DNA from: DATAMF01 sp964472565
GTDB taxonomy: Bacteria > Chloroflexota > Anaerolineae > Aggregatilineales > Aggregatilineaceae
Length of the DNA: 5,666 nucleotides
NCBI GenBank assembly: GCA_964472565.1
Contig: CAYYNB010000267.1
Coordinates: 1-5,666 of the forward strand
Direction: 5' to 3'
The position numbers and the translations under genes were made by a program. The notes under the pieces were generated by a model that had not been told where the DNA came from, did no database searches, and saw nothing but the letters and a program-made list of their open reading frames with translations. Within the stretch, counting starts at the first letter, position 1; the number at the start of each line of letters is the position of its first letter. Shown in pieces: positions 1 to 4,736 of this stretch.

Positions 1-26
1 ATGGATAACGCATAGCCAACTCGGTT

Positions 27-48
27 GGAGAGGGGGCAGGGGGTGAGG
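27..48. repeat. G-rich intergenic repeat motif
   Basis: This purine-rich stretch has two runs of five G separated by CA, inside GGAGAG and GTGAGG flanks. It lies directly next to the decayed palindrome at 55-76. A similar G-run, GGGGAGGGGGTAGGG, occurs at 5547-5561 beside the right-hand palindrome. G-rich blocks of this kind next to palindromes are familiar as dispersed intergenic repeats in GC-rich environmental genomes. No coding role is visible. The call rests on composition and context only. Confidence 0.4.
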
Positions 49-54
49 TTCGTA

Positions 55-76
55 GGGGCAATTCACGACTTGCCCC
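55..76. repeat. Decayed palindrome, GGGGCAATTC type
   Basis: The outer arms GGGGCAA and TTGCCCC match perfectly, and the centre has two mismatched pairs. It is the same 22-bp unit as the perfect palindrome inside 1872-1895, and both copies are preceded by GTA. The arms kept while the centre drifted suggest an older copy of a dispersed repeat. Read as protein, the repeat gives AIHDLPR-like peptides, which explains the spurious reading frames crossing it. Confidence 0.7.
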
Positions 77-109
77 GCCTGCTTTGCGCCCCTTCTCCTA
101 CGTTGGCGA

Positions 110-129
110 GGCAGGTTTGCAAACCTGCC
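110..129. repeat. Perfect 20-bp palindrome, GCAGGTTTGCAAACCTGC type
   Basis: The sequence GGCAGGTTTGCAAACCTGCC is its own reverse complement over 20 bases. A second copy, extended to 24 bases, sits at 5618-5641 near the other end of the window. It is flanked by CGTTGGCGA at 101-109, and GCCAACGG lies about 40 bases to the right, so the palindrome is bracketed by inverted GCCAACG boxes. This looks like a dispersed intergenic repeat. A protein-binding site or cruciform is possible, but nothing in the sequence shows it. Confidence 0.8.
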
Positions 130-167
130 CTCACGCGCCACGACCGGACAATCCCCTGCCCAATGGA

Positions 168-189
168 TTCGCCAACGGTAGCGCGCGCG
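168..189. repeat. Left copy of a 22-bp inverted repeat
   Basis: This segment, TTCGCCAACGGTA followed by an alternating GC tract, reappears as its reverse complement at 5566-5587 with one mismatch in 22 bases. Both copies lie about 40-50 bases from a GCAGGTTTGCAAACCTGC palindrome, on the same relative side. The two ends of the window therefore carry the same composite repeat in opposite orientation. No transposase lies between them, so a repeat family shared by both sites is more likely than a mobile unit. Confidence 0.7.
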
Positions 190-207
190 GGAAAAGGAGC
201 CTATCGC

Positions 208-1152
208 TTAGCGCCACGCCATCTGCCGCCCATCGCGCCACCACACCGCGTTTTCCCCACACTCCACCGCCTCAAATCCCAGCGTCTCGTACAGGTTTCG
301 TGCCGGGTTCCGCGTCGTCACCGCCAGCCCCATCTGGACATAGCCCTGTTCGCGGCACACGCGCATTCCCTCCATCATCAAGGCCCGCGCCAATCCCTGG
401 CGGCGGTGATCGGGATGCACGGCAATATCTACCACAAAGGCCATCCCCTCCACCGTACACATCGCGATATAACCCGCGCCGTGCCCCTGCGCATCCAGCA
501 TCACGAGGCTTGCTTCCGCATTCCACCCCGTAACCCCTGGATATTCATTCCTCCGCAACTGTCGCAGCAGATCAACGATTTCTTCTGCCATCGCATCCGG
601 CACCGCGACCTCATCAATCGTGCCTATCGTCGCCGCTGCCGCCATCGCTTCCGCCTGTGGATTCACGTCTTCCGTCCAGCGCGCCAGGTAATACCCGTTT
701 TTTAATTCAATCGCGGGCCGCGCCGCTTTTAGATCGCACACCATCTGGCACCGTTCAAAAAATACCGCGTCGCGTTTGAGCAGTGCCTCACGTGCTCCCG
801 GCGTTTCCCCCCGTACCCCGACGCTGATCGCCTTGAGCGCTGGCTCGTTCAGGCTCTCCCGGAACAGTTCCTCCACCAGGGCTTCGGCGGTCTGCGTTTC
901 GGTATCTTCCGTATACAACGTGGTCCCATGCGCATAGGTGCGCGCGGCATCGTTCCAGTGCCATAACAACAGACCTTTGGGGATATGATCCACGTCATAC
1001 AGCACCAGTGCCCGCCCCACACCCGCCGCCAGCCGCCCGGCGATCCGTTCAAATGCGGGCCGCAGCGTTTCCAGGCTGGGCATGCCCCAGGCCCGTTGCA
1101 GCATCCGTTGGATTTCAATCTGATCCTCTAAACGATCCAGCCGCTCGATCAA
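208..1152 (-). CDS. GNAT-family N-acetyltransferase with a degenerate N-terminal half
   Basis: The 314-residue protein probably transfers an acyl group, usually acetyl from acetyl-CoA, to an amine on an unknown substrate in the cytoplasm. The C-terminal half (about 150-314) is a clear GNAT domain. Strand VDIAVHP (241-247) leads into the acyl-CoA pyrophosphate loop R250-x-x-G253-x-A255, and the NPARNLYETLGF segment at 282-293 is the typical motif B region. Residues 1-145 look like a second, worn GNAT fold: a strand near 47-66, a helix near 88-101, and GAREALLKRDAVFFERC near 119-135 resembling motif B, but with no CoA loop. The start is TTG, supported by GAGGAG six bases upstream inside the preceding gene. 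It begins directly after that gene's TAG, so the two are probably translated in coupling. An ATG at residue 17 is a weaker alternative start. Tandem GNATs such as MshD are a known precedent, but the substrate cannot be named. Family confidence is high, function low. Confidence 0.85.
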   Translation of the reverse strand: MIERLDRLEDQIEIQRMLQRAWGMPSLETLRPAFERIAGRLAAGVGRALVLYDVDHIPKGLLLWHWNDAARTYAHGTTLYTEDTETQTAEALVEELFRESLNEPALKAISVGVRGETPGAREALLKRDAVFFERCQMVCDLKAARPAIELKNGYYLARWTEDVNPQAEAMAAAATIGTIDEVAVPDAMAEEIVDLLRQLRRNEYPGVTGWNAEASLVMLDAQGHGAGYIAMCTVEGMAFVVDIAVHPDHRRQGLARALMMEGMRVCREQGYVQMGLAVTTRNPARNLYETLGFEAVECGENAVWWRDGRQMAWR

Positions 1153-1818
1153 CTAGCTCTCCTCATCGAAAATCGCATCAATCGCGTTATCCCCGGCATG
1201 TTCCGACAGATACCCGCGTACAAACCGCCGATCTAATGCATGATCCAACGCCTGCCCCTGTCCTTCCAGTTGCGCCTGGATCGCGTTTTGCAGCATCAGC
1301 CGCTGGGTTTCTAACAGGCGGCGTTTTTCTCGTCCCAGTTGAAAATTCTGCCACCCTGCTGCCAATGCTGCCGCCGTTTCGGTTGCCGTCCGCGCCAGTT
1401 CCACCACCTGCTGGACTCGTGCCAATCGTTCGGCGGTTTTGCTTCGGGCGGGCAGGCGTGGCGCAGGCGTCGGGGCGTGGATCGTCGGCGCACGTATCGG
1501 TTCGACAGCCAGCCCGCGTTCCGCCGCGTATTTCTGCCACCACAACTCCCGCCCCCCCAATTCCCTGAACGGGTCGCTTGCATCGAGCAGCGTTTGTAAT
1601 CGCGGCAGCACCGTCGCCCGTACCATCTCCGCCCCCTCGCGCGGATCGTAAGCATAGGCATCGTCCAGCCCCTGGCCGGACAGCGGCACGAAACTGTACC
1701 GCAGCGTTTCGATCCGAATCCGCAGCACCGTAAAATCCGCCAGTGTGGGATACTCAATCCGGTGCAGCGTATACAGCCGCACATATCGCCCAAACGGAAT
1801 CAACAGTTCCTCATCCAT
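1153..1818 (-). CDS. Hypothetical protein, 221 residues, upstream partner of the GNAT gene
   Basis: I do not recognise this protein. It begins at ATG with a strong Shine-Dalgarno AGGAGG (1827-1832) eight bases upstream, so it is very likely real. Residues 1-110 look globular and mixed alpha/beta, rich in aromatics and arginine (FGRYVRLYTLHR, then RELWWQKYA at 90-98). Residues 111-125 form a proline-rich linker (PTIHAPTPAPRLPAR). Residues 126-190 are predicted by eye to be mostly helical, with alternating charged and alanine-rich stretches (ARTATETAAALAAGW) that could form a coiled coil or an amphipathic membrane-associated helix. The tail is acidic (IFDEES). There is no signal peptide and no clear transmembrane segment. 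It ends in TAG exactly where the GNAT gene begins, in the same frame, which suggests an operon and perhaps a shared task. No function is assigned. Confidence 0.8.
   Translation of the reverse strand: MDEELLIPFGRYVRLYTLHRIEYPTLADFTVLRIRIETLRYSFVPLSGQGLDDAYAYDPREGAEMVRATVLPRLQTLLDASDPFRELGGRELWWQKYAAERGLAVEPIRAPTIHAPTPAPRLPARSKTAERLARVQQVVELARTATETAAALAAGWQNFQLGREKRRLLETQRLMLQNAIQAQLEGQGQALDHALDRRFVRGYLSEHAGDNAIDAIFDEES
1159..1164 (-). promoter_or_regulatory. Shine-Dalgarno GAGGAG deciding the TTG start of the GNAT gene
   Basis: GAGGAG lies within the last codons of the upstream gene (encoding Glu-Glu near its C-terminus). Six bases, AGCTAG, separate it from the TTG. This spacing is close to ideal and supports independent initiation at the TTG rather than read-through of the TAG. 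It also explains why a rare start codon would suffice: ribosomes ending at the TAG are already in place. Confidence 0.65.
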
Positions 1819-1871
1819 TACGACACCCTCCTACCAACCGTTTGAAAACATAGGTGAATCCCACCGCCCGT

Positions 1872-1895
1872 AGGGGCAATTCATGAATTGCCCCT
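1872..1895. repeat. Perfect 24-bp palindrome, GGGGCAATTC type
   Basis: The arms AGGGGCAATTCA and TGAATTGCCCCT are exact reverse complements. This is the intact form of the unit decayed at 55-76. It sits in the 173-base gap between the marR gene and the 221-residue gene, about 55-75 bases ahead of the latter's start on the minus strand. A transcript crossing it could form a 12-bp hairpin, but no T-run follows on either strand, so termination is not supported. GCCAAC boxes follow at 1904-1909 and 1932-1935, the second being partial. Confidence 0.85.
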
Positions 1896-1935
1896 GCCAA
1901 AGAGCCAACGCGATCATCGCTTGGGTTGTAGCCAA

Positions 1936-1961
1936 CAGCGCCATCCGATCCTACGGCGCTG
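1936..1961. repeat. Hairpin-forming inverted repeat downstream of marR
   Basis: CAGCGCC (1936-1942) and GGCGCTG (1955-1961) are perfect 7-base arms around a 12-base loop. An overlapping shorter hairpin, GGCG-CTG-CGCC (1955-1965), is followed on the plus strand by a T-run at 1971-1975, but no plus-strand gene ends here. On the minus strand the hairpin lies about 30 bases past the marR stop but lacks a T-run. It may be part of the dispersed repeat that includes 1872-1895, or a weak transcription barrier. Confidence 0.4.
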
Positions 1962-1991
1962 CGCCTCCTATTTTTAAGTATACGGGAAAAT

Positions 1992-2435
1992 TTACGGTAT
2001 TTGGGGGAGTTCGACGTTTTGCAGCACGCCCAGCACATAATGGAATGTGTCCATCTGTTCCGGCGTCACCAGCGTATCCAGCAGATGCTCAATCACCTGG
2101 ACCGACTCGCAGATTCGCGCCTGATAGGATCGCCCGGTGTCGGTCAGAAACACACGCACGCTGCGCCGGTCATCCGCGTCGATCTGGCGGCTCAGCAGCC
2201 CGCGTTCTGCCATCCGGTCCAGCAGCGCCGTCATCGACGACGGGTGGCGGCACACCGTTTGCGCCAGTTGCGAGGCCATCACCCCATCTTCGGCATACAG
2301 CGCCCGCAGCGTGTACCACTCCATCAGATTCAGTCCCAGCGGTGTGATCAGCCGCTCATAGACCTTTTCCAGATGGTGAAAAGCCTGTTCGATATTGGTT
2401 GCCATGCAACCGTCAAACCGCAGTTTGTTATCCAT
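1992..2435 (-). CDS. MarR-family transcriptional regulator
   Basis: The 147-residue protein is a winged-helix DNA-binding regulator. MarR proteins act as dimers on short palindromes and usually lose DNA affinity when a small ligand or oxidant binds. Residues 11-50 form the N-terminal dimer helices. The helix-turn-helix runs from about 54 to 80 (ASQLAQTV, then recognition helix SSMTALLDRMAERGLL). The wing at 82-98 carries the family hallmark D-x-D-D-R-R (86-91). Cysteines at 10, 62 and 109 could make it thiol-sensitive, but none is at a position I can match to OhrR. I prefer the ATG at 2433-2435 over the GTG at 2451-2453, because the GTG lies inside the candidate operator and has no ribosome site, while the ATG falls just after the predicted -10 box. 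It is divergent from the Nudix/ABC genes, a common layout for efflux regulators. The gene ends in TAA 173 bases before the next minus-strand gene. Confidence 0.9.
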   Translation of the reverse strand: MDNKLRFDGCMATNIEQAFHHLEKVYERLITPLGLNLMEWYTLRALYAEDGVMASQLAQTVCRHPSSMTALLDRMAERGLLSRQIDADDRRSVRVFLTDTGRSYQARICESVQVIEHLLDTLVTPEQMDTFHYVLGVLQNVELPQIP

Positions 2436-2442
2436 ACGCCCT

Positions 2443-2472
2443 ATTCTACTCACAATAACTGTGAGGCGGCAA
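2443..2472 (-). promoter_or_regulatory. Predicted marR promoter (-35 TTGCCG, -10 TAGAAT)
   Basis: On the minus strand, TTGCCG (2467-2472) and TAGAAT (2443-2448) are separated by 18 bases, a fair sigma-70-type match. The -10 box ends only 7 bases before the ATG at 2435, so the predicted transcript would begin at or next to the start codon and be leaderless. No convincing Shine-Dalgarno is present, which agrees with this. The call comes from consensus matching by eye. Confidence 0.5.
2449..2465. promoter_or_regulatory. Candidate MarR operator, 17-bp near-palindrome
   Basis: CTCACA-ATAAC-TGTGAG has perfect 6-base arms around a 5-base centre. Its length fits the 16-20 bp sites usual for MarR dimers. 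It fills the spacer between the predicted -35 and -10 boxes of marR almost base for base (18-base spacer, 17-base site), so a bound dimer would block RNA polymerase. Autorepression is the natural inference. The predicted plus-strand -10 box is about 65 bases away, so control of the Nudix/ABC genes by this single site is less certain. Confidence 0.6.
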
Positions 2473-2529
2473 ACCTTACGCTTTTCCCGCGTTTCCCTGA
2501 CATCTTCCCCCCATCCGCCGTTCCCTCGT

Positions 2530-2535
2530 TATACT
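2530..2535 (+). promoter_or_regulatory. Predicted -10 box for the Nudix/ABC genes
   Basis: TATACT matches five of six positions of the sigma-70 -10 consensus and stands in a short AT-rich patch. No good -35 box is present at 17 bases, where the sequence is a C-run. The nearest loose match is TTCCCC at 2505-2510 with a 19-base spacer. Transcription would begin near 2542 and leave a leader of about 37 bases with the ribosome site. The weak -35 suggests a need for an activator or low basal output. Confidence 0.4.
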
Positions 2536-2541
2536 AAAATC

Positions 2542-2561
2542 GTTCAGTGCAGTTCAGTTCA
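2542..2561 (+). repeat. Short direct repeats GTTCAG in the Nudix leader
   Basis: GTTCAG occurs at 2542-2547 and 2552-2557, spaced 10 bases apart, about one helical turn. A further GTTCA begins at 2557. They lie at the predicted transcription start, just before the ribosome site. They could be half-sites for a regulator or simple chance repetition. Confidence 0.3.
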
Positions 2562-2578
2562 TGGTTCGGGAGGGTTGT

Positions 2579-3280
2579 ATGCAGATCAAAATGGGCGCGG
2601 ACTGCGTGGTTCGCAATGAACACGGCGACATCCTGTTGATCAAACGTGAAGATTTCCGCTTTTGGACCATTCCCGGCGGCGCTGCCGAAGCAGGCGAGAG
2701 TCCCGCCCAGGCTGCCGCGCGCGAAGCCTATGAAGAATCCGGCGTCGAAGTAGCGGTTGATGATCTGGTGGGCATCTACACCCCCCGCAACGGCAGCACC
2801 CTCATGTTTGTCTACGCCGCCCATCCCGTCGATGGTCTGCCCCATCCTACCGACGAATCGCTGGACAGCCGTTACTTCGCGCCCCACTCGATCCCGCGCC
2901 GCATGTTGGGCGTCCATCGCCAGCGCCTCTTTGACGCGCTGAGCAGCGAGCGCTGCCTGTACCGCTGCCAGCCCAAACCCTTCTGGATGAACGTGGTTTT
3001 TCCGCCGCTGCTCCGCGTCCGCAAATGGCGTAACCAGCGGCAGGGCCGCCCCGAACCCCCGGTGATCCGCCATTCGGTGATTGTTCGCGGCGAATTGAAC
3101 AACAACGGCTCCGGCGCGTTAACCTTTGAAGTCGAACCGCAGTTCGGCGCGCCCATCTGGGACACCTTGCGCGCCAGCGCCGAACAGCTTACCGGGGAGC
3201 CGCTCGCCGTTACCCGCCTGATCGGTGTGGACGATACCGCCAACCCCATCGTCATCCGCTTCGCCTTGCAGCACCGCTAA
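2579..3280 (+). CDS. Nudix hydrolase with a C-terminal extension
   Basis: The 233-residue protein belongs to the Nudix superfamily, which hydrolyses nucleoside diphosphates linked to another group, using Mg2+ or Mn2+ in the cytoplasm. The Nudix box is complete at residues 34-56: G34-x5-E40-x7-R48-E49-x2-E52-E53-x-G55-V56, so catalysis is likely intact. The canonical domain spans about 4-122. Residues 160-233 repeat the general outline of a Nudix fold (strand VIRHSVIVRGEL, a helix near 193-204 ending in EQLTGEP, then LAVTRLIGVDD) but lack the catalytic glutamates, so this looks like a degenerate second copy. I chose the ATG at 2579 because GGGAGGG (2568-2574) lies four bases before it; the in-frame ATG at 2561 precedes that site and has none of its own. 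The gene is followed after 4 bases by the ABC ATPase, implying one transcript. The substrate (NTP, ADP-ribose, nucleotide sugar or other) cannot be read from the sequence. Confidence 0.9.
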   Translation: MQIKMGADCVVRNEHGDILLIKREDFRFWTIPGGAAEAGESPAQAAAREAYEESGVEVAVDDLVGIYTPRNGSTLMFVYAAHPVDGLPHPTDESLDSRYFAPHSIPRRMLGVHRQRLFDALSSERCLYRCQPKPFWMNVVFPPLLRVRKWRNQRQGRPEPPVIRHSVIVRGELNNNGSGALTFEVEPQFGAPIWDTLRASAEQLTGEPLAVTRLIGVDDTANPIVIRFALQHR

Positions 3281-3284
3281 CCCC

Positions 3285-4178
3285 ATGTCCGTCTATACCG
3301 TAACGGACCTGACTCTTCGTTATCCCCGGCAGACCGCTCCGGCCAACGATCACCTCACCTTCACCGTCGAAGAAGGCGAAATTTTCGGCCTGTTAGGGGA
3401 TAACGGCGCGGGCAAAACGACTCTGGTTCGCCAGCTTGCCCATTTGCTCGCCCCCACCGGCGGCACCATCGCGTTATGTGGCCGTCCGCTCGATCACACC
3501 GCCCTCTACGCGCCCGGTATTATCGGCTATATGCCCCAGAGCGGCCTCGCCCTCAACAATTTAACCATCGGTGAAACGCTCTATTTCACCGCCCATTTAC
3601 GCGGCCTCTCCCGCCGTGATGCCCGCGCCGAGCGGGATCGCCTGCTCGATCTGCTGGACTTAGGAGCCTGCCGCCACCAGCATCCCGCCCGTTTGAGTGG
3701 CGGTCAAAAACGGCTGGCGCTGCTTGCCACCACCATCGCCGCGACTCCGCCCGTCCTCCTGCTCGATGAACCCACCAACGATCTCGATCCCCAGCACCGC
3801 CGTTTAGTCTGGGATGTCGTGCGCGATCTCAATCGGGAGCGCGGTGTAACCGTTATCCTCGTCACGCATAATGTGATCGAAGCCGAGCGTGTGATCCAGC
3901 GGGTCGCCATTATGCGCCTGGGGAAATTGGTAGCGCTGGGCCGTCCGAGCGCGCTCAAGGTCGGGCTGAACGATCAGCTTCGCCTGGAAATGGTCTTCCC
4001 GCCCGATGCGCCGCCGTCGCTCCCCAACGGAAGCGCCCCGCGCGAAATCGCACCGGGGCGCTGGTCACTGCTCATTGATCGGGCTTCCGCGCCGCTCTAT
4101 CTCGCCGCGCTGAACACTGTCGAAGATTTCACCCTGAGCACCGCCTCGTTGGAAGATTTGGTGCTCGCGCTGACATGA
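3285..4178 (+). CDS. ABC transporter ATP-binding protein (ABC-2 exporter type)
   Basis: The 297-residue protein is the ATPase subunit of an ABC exporter, working on the cytoplasmic side of the membrane as a dimer. All key motifs are present: Walker A GDNGAGKTT (38-46, K44), Q-loop Gln85 in YMPQ, signature LSGGQ (137-141), Walker B VLLLDEP (157-163, D161 and catalytic E162), D-loop NDLD (165-168) and H-switch His195. Residues 225-297 form a C-terminal extension of the kind seen in drug and lipid export ATPases. The ATG start is 4 bases after the Nudix stop with no Shine-Dalgarno, so termination-reinitiation is likely. An upstream GTG at 3225 would overlap the Nudix gene and adds no family sequence. 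The probable permease partner lies at 4737, beyond an opposing gene. The cargo is unknown; drugs, lipids or a natural product are all possible. The TGA is 4 bases from the stop of the convergent DUF1269 gene, with no terminator between. Confidence 0.93.
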   Translation: MSVYTVTDLTLRYPRQTAPANDHLTFTVEEGEIFGLLGDNGAGKTTLVRQLAHLLAPTGGTIALCGRPLDHTALYAPGIIGYMPQSGLALNNLTIGETLYFTAHLRGLSRRDARAERDRLLDLLDLGACRHQHPARLSGGQKRLALLATTIAATPPVLLLDEPTNDLDPQHRRLVWDVVRDLNRERGVTVILVTHNVIEAERVIQRVAIMRLGKLVALGRPSALKVGLNDQLRLEMVFPPDAPPSLPNGSAPREIAPGRWSLLIDRASAPLYLAALNTVEDFTLSTASLEDLVLALT

Positions 4179-4182
4179 AGCC

Positions 4183-4683
4183 CTATCCGCGTTTGAGCTT
4201 CTCTATCGCCCCGGTGTCAACGGGCTGGTGGAAGAACAGGGCATCCTCTGTCCCTTCCAGCGACTTCTGTATCTTTTGCAGCGCGTCTACCAGGTCCGCG
4301 TCGATCAGCCCCACAAACGCCGAATTTTCCGCTTTCATCCGGGCGTTGACGCCGCTTAGCACGCCTTCCGAAATCCCGATGTCGATCCCTTCCGCCGCAG
4401 CGCTTCCGGCGGCGGCTCCGGCTGCTGCGCCAATCAGCACCCCCAGCGGCCCGCCCAGCAGCCCCACCAGTGCGCCCGTCAGCGCCCCCAGTCGTGCCCC
4501 TTGGCCGCCTTGTGGGTCTTCTGTTTGTTCGATTTCAGTATCTCCAAATGAATTCTTTTTGATCAGCACGGCGTCTTGCCAGTCGAGTTTGCCATCCCGC
4601 TTAAATTGTTGCAGCACGTCAAAATACAGGTTGGCTCCCCCAACCGCGCCAAACACGACGATCACCAGTTCAGTTGAAGCCAT
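4183..4683 (-). CDS. DUF1269-type membrane protein with glycine-zipper segment
   Basis: The 166-residue protein matches the general plan of the DUF1269 family, whose function is unknown. It has an N-terminal strand ELVIVVFG (5-12), a helix, then LDWQDAVLIKKNSFGDTEIEQT (33-54), where the family typically has a similar segment. A long Gly/Ala-rich hydrophobic region follows at about 64-98 (GALTGALVGLLGGPLGVLIG and onward) that can form a helical hairpin in the membrane. The C-terminal part SAFVGLIDADLVDALQKI (121-138) is also characteristic. The ATG is preceded by AAGGAG (4690-4695) with a 6-base spacer, and a perfect TATAAT lies further upstream. It runs opposite to both ABC genes and separates them, which is odd for a gene unrelated to export. 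It may have been inserted there, or the neighbours may have been rearranged. Composition does not look foreign. Confidence 0.8.
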   Translation of the reverse strand: MASTELVIVVFGAVGGANLYFDVLQQFKRDGKLDWQDAVLIKKNSFGDTEIEQTEDPQGGQGARLGALTGALVGLLGGPLGVLIGAAAGAAAGSAAAEGIDIGISEGVLSGVNARMKAENSAFVGLIDADLVDALQKIQKSLEGTEDALFFHQPVDTGAIEKLKRG

Positions 4684-4699
4684 TTCACGCTCCTTGCTC

Positions 4700-4727
4700 T
4701 TGACCTAAACACCATTCATTATATGCG
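4700..4727 (+). promoter_or_regulatory. Possible promoter for the ABC-2 permease
   Basis: TTGACC (4700-4705) is a strong -35 match, and TATGCG (4722-4727) is a weak -10 after 16 bases; TATATG at 4720-4725 is an alternative with too short a spacer. The start codon at 4737 is only 9 bases past the -10, and no clear Shine-Dalgarno precedes it, so a leaderless or nearly leaderless mRNA would result. The permease needs some promoter here if it is not reached by read-through from the ATPase gene. Confidence 0.35.
4718..4723 (-). promoter_or_regulatory. Predicted -10 box for the DUF1269 gene
   Basis: On the minus strand this is a perfect TATAAT. No good -35 box is found at 16-18 bases; TTCAGC is at 19. 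Transcription would start near 4711, giving a leader of about 27 bases that includes the AAGGAG ribosome site. It overlaps the possible plus-strand permease promoter, so the two could compete. Confidence 0.5.
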
Positions 4728-4736
4728 AGTCTGCCT

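Noticed and set aside
25..705. A 226-residue plus-strand reading frame crossing the left repeats.
   Set aside because: It is antisense to the GNAT gene over most of its length, is Arg/His/Pro-rich, and its N-terminal part is translated repeat (AIHDLPR, QVCKPAL).
1955..1975. Plus-strand hairpin GGCG-CTG-CGCC followed by a T-run, resembling a terminator.
   Set aside because: No plus-strand gene ends upstream of it, the stem is only 4 bp, and six bases separate it from the T-run.
1811..2038. A 75-residue minus-strand reading frame between marR and the 221-residue gene.
   Set aside because: It overlaps both neighbours' ends, includes the translated palindrome (AIHELPL) and has no domain. It is repeat-derived.
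2451..2453. GTG as an upstream start for marR, adding six residues.
   Set aside because: It lies inside the predicted operator, upstream of the predicted transcription start, and has no ribosome site. The added residues are not family sequence.
2534..3073. A 179-residue minus-strand reading frame opposite the Nudix gene.
   Set aside because: It is a shadow: the plus strand carries a perfect Nudix box, while this frame shows no recognisable motif.
4175..4708. A 177-residue plus-strand reading frame whose ATG overlaps the ATPase TGA as ATGA and which ends just before the permease.
   Set aside because: The position is tempting for an operon gene, but the product is Ser/Pro/Ala-rich low-complexity sequence with no domain, as expected from the antisense of a Gly/Ala-rich gene. 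The opposite strand gives a DUF1269 protein with a good ribosome site.
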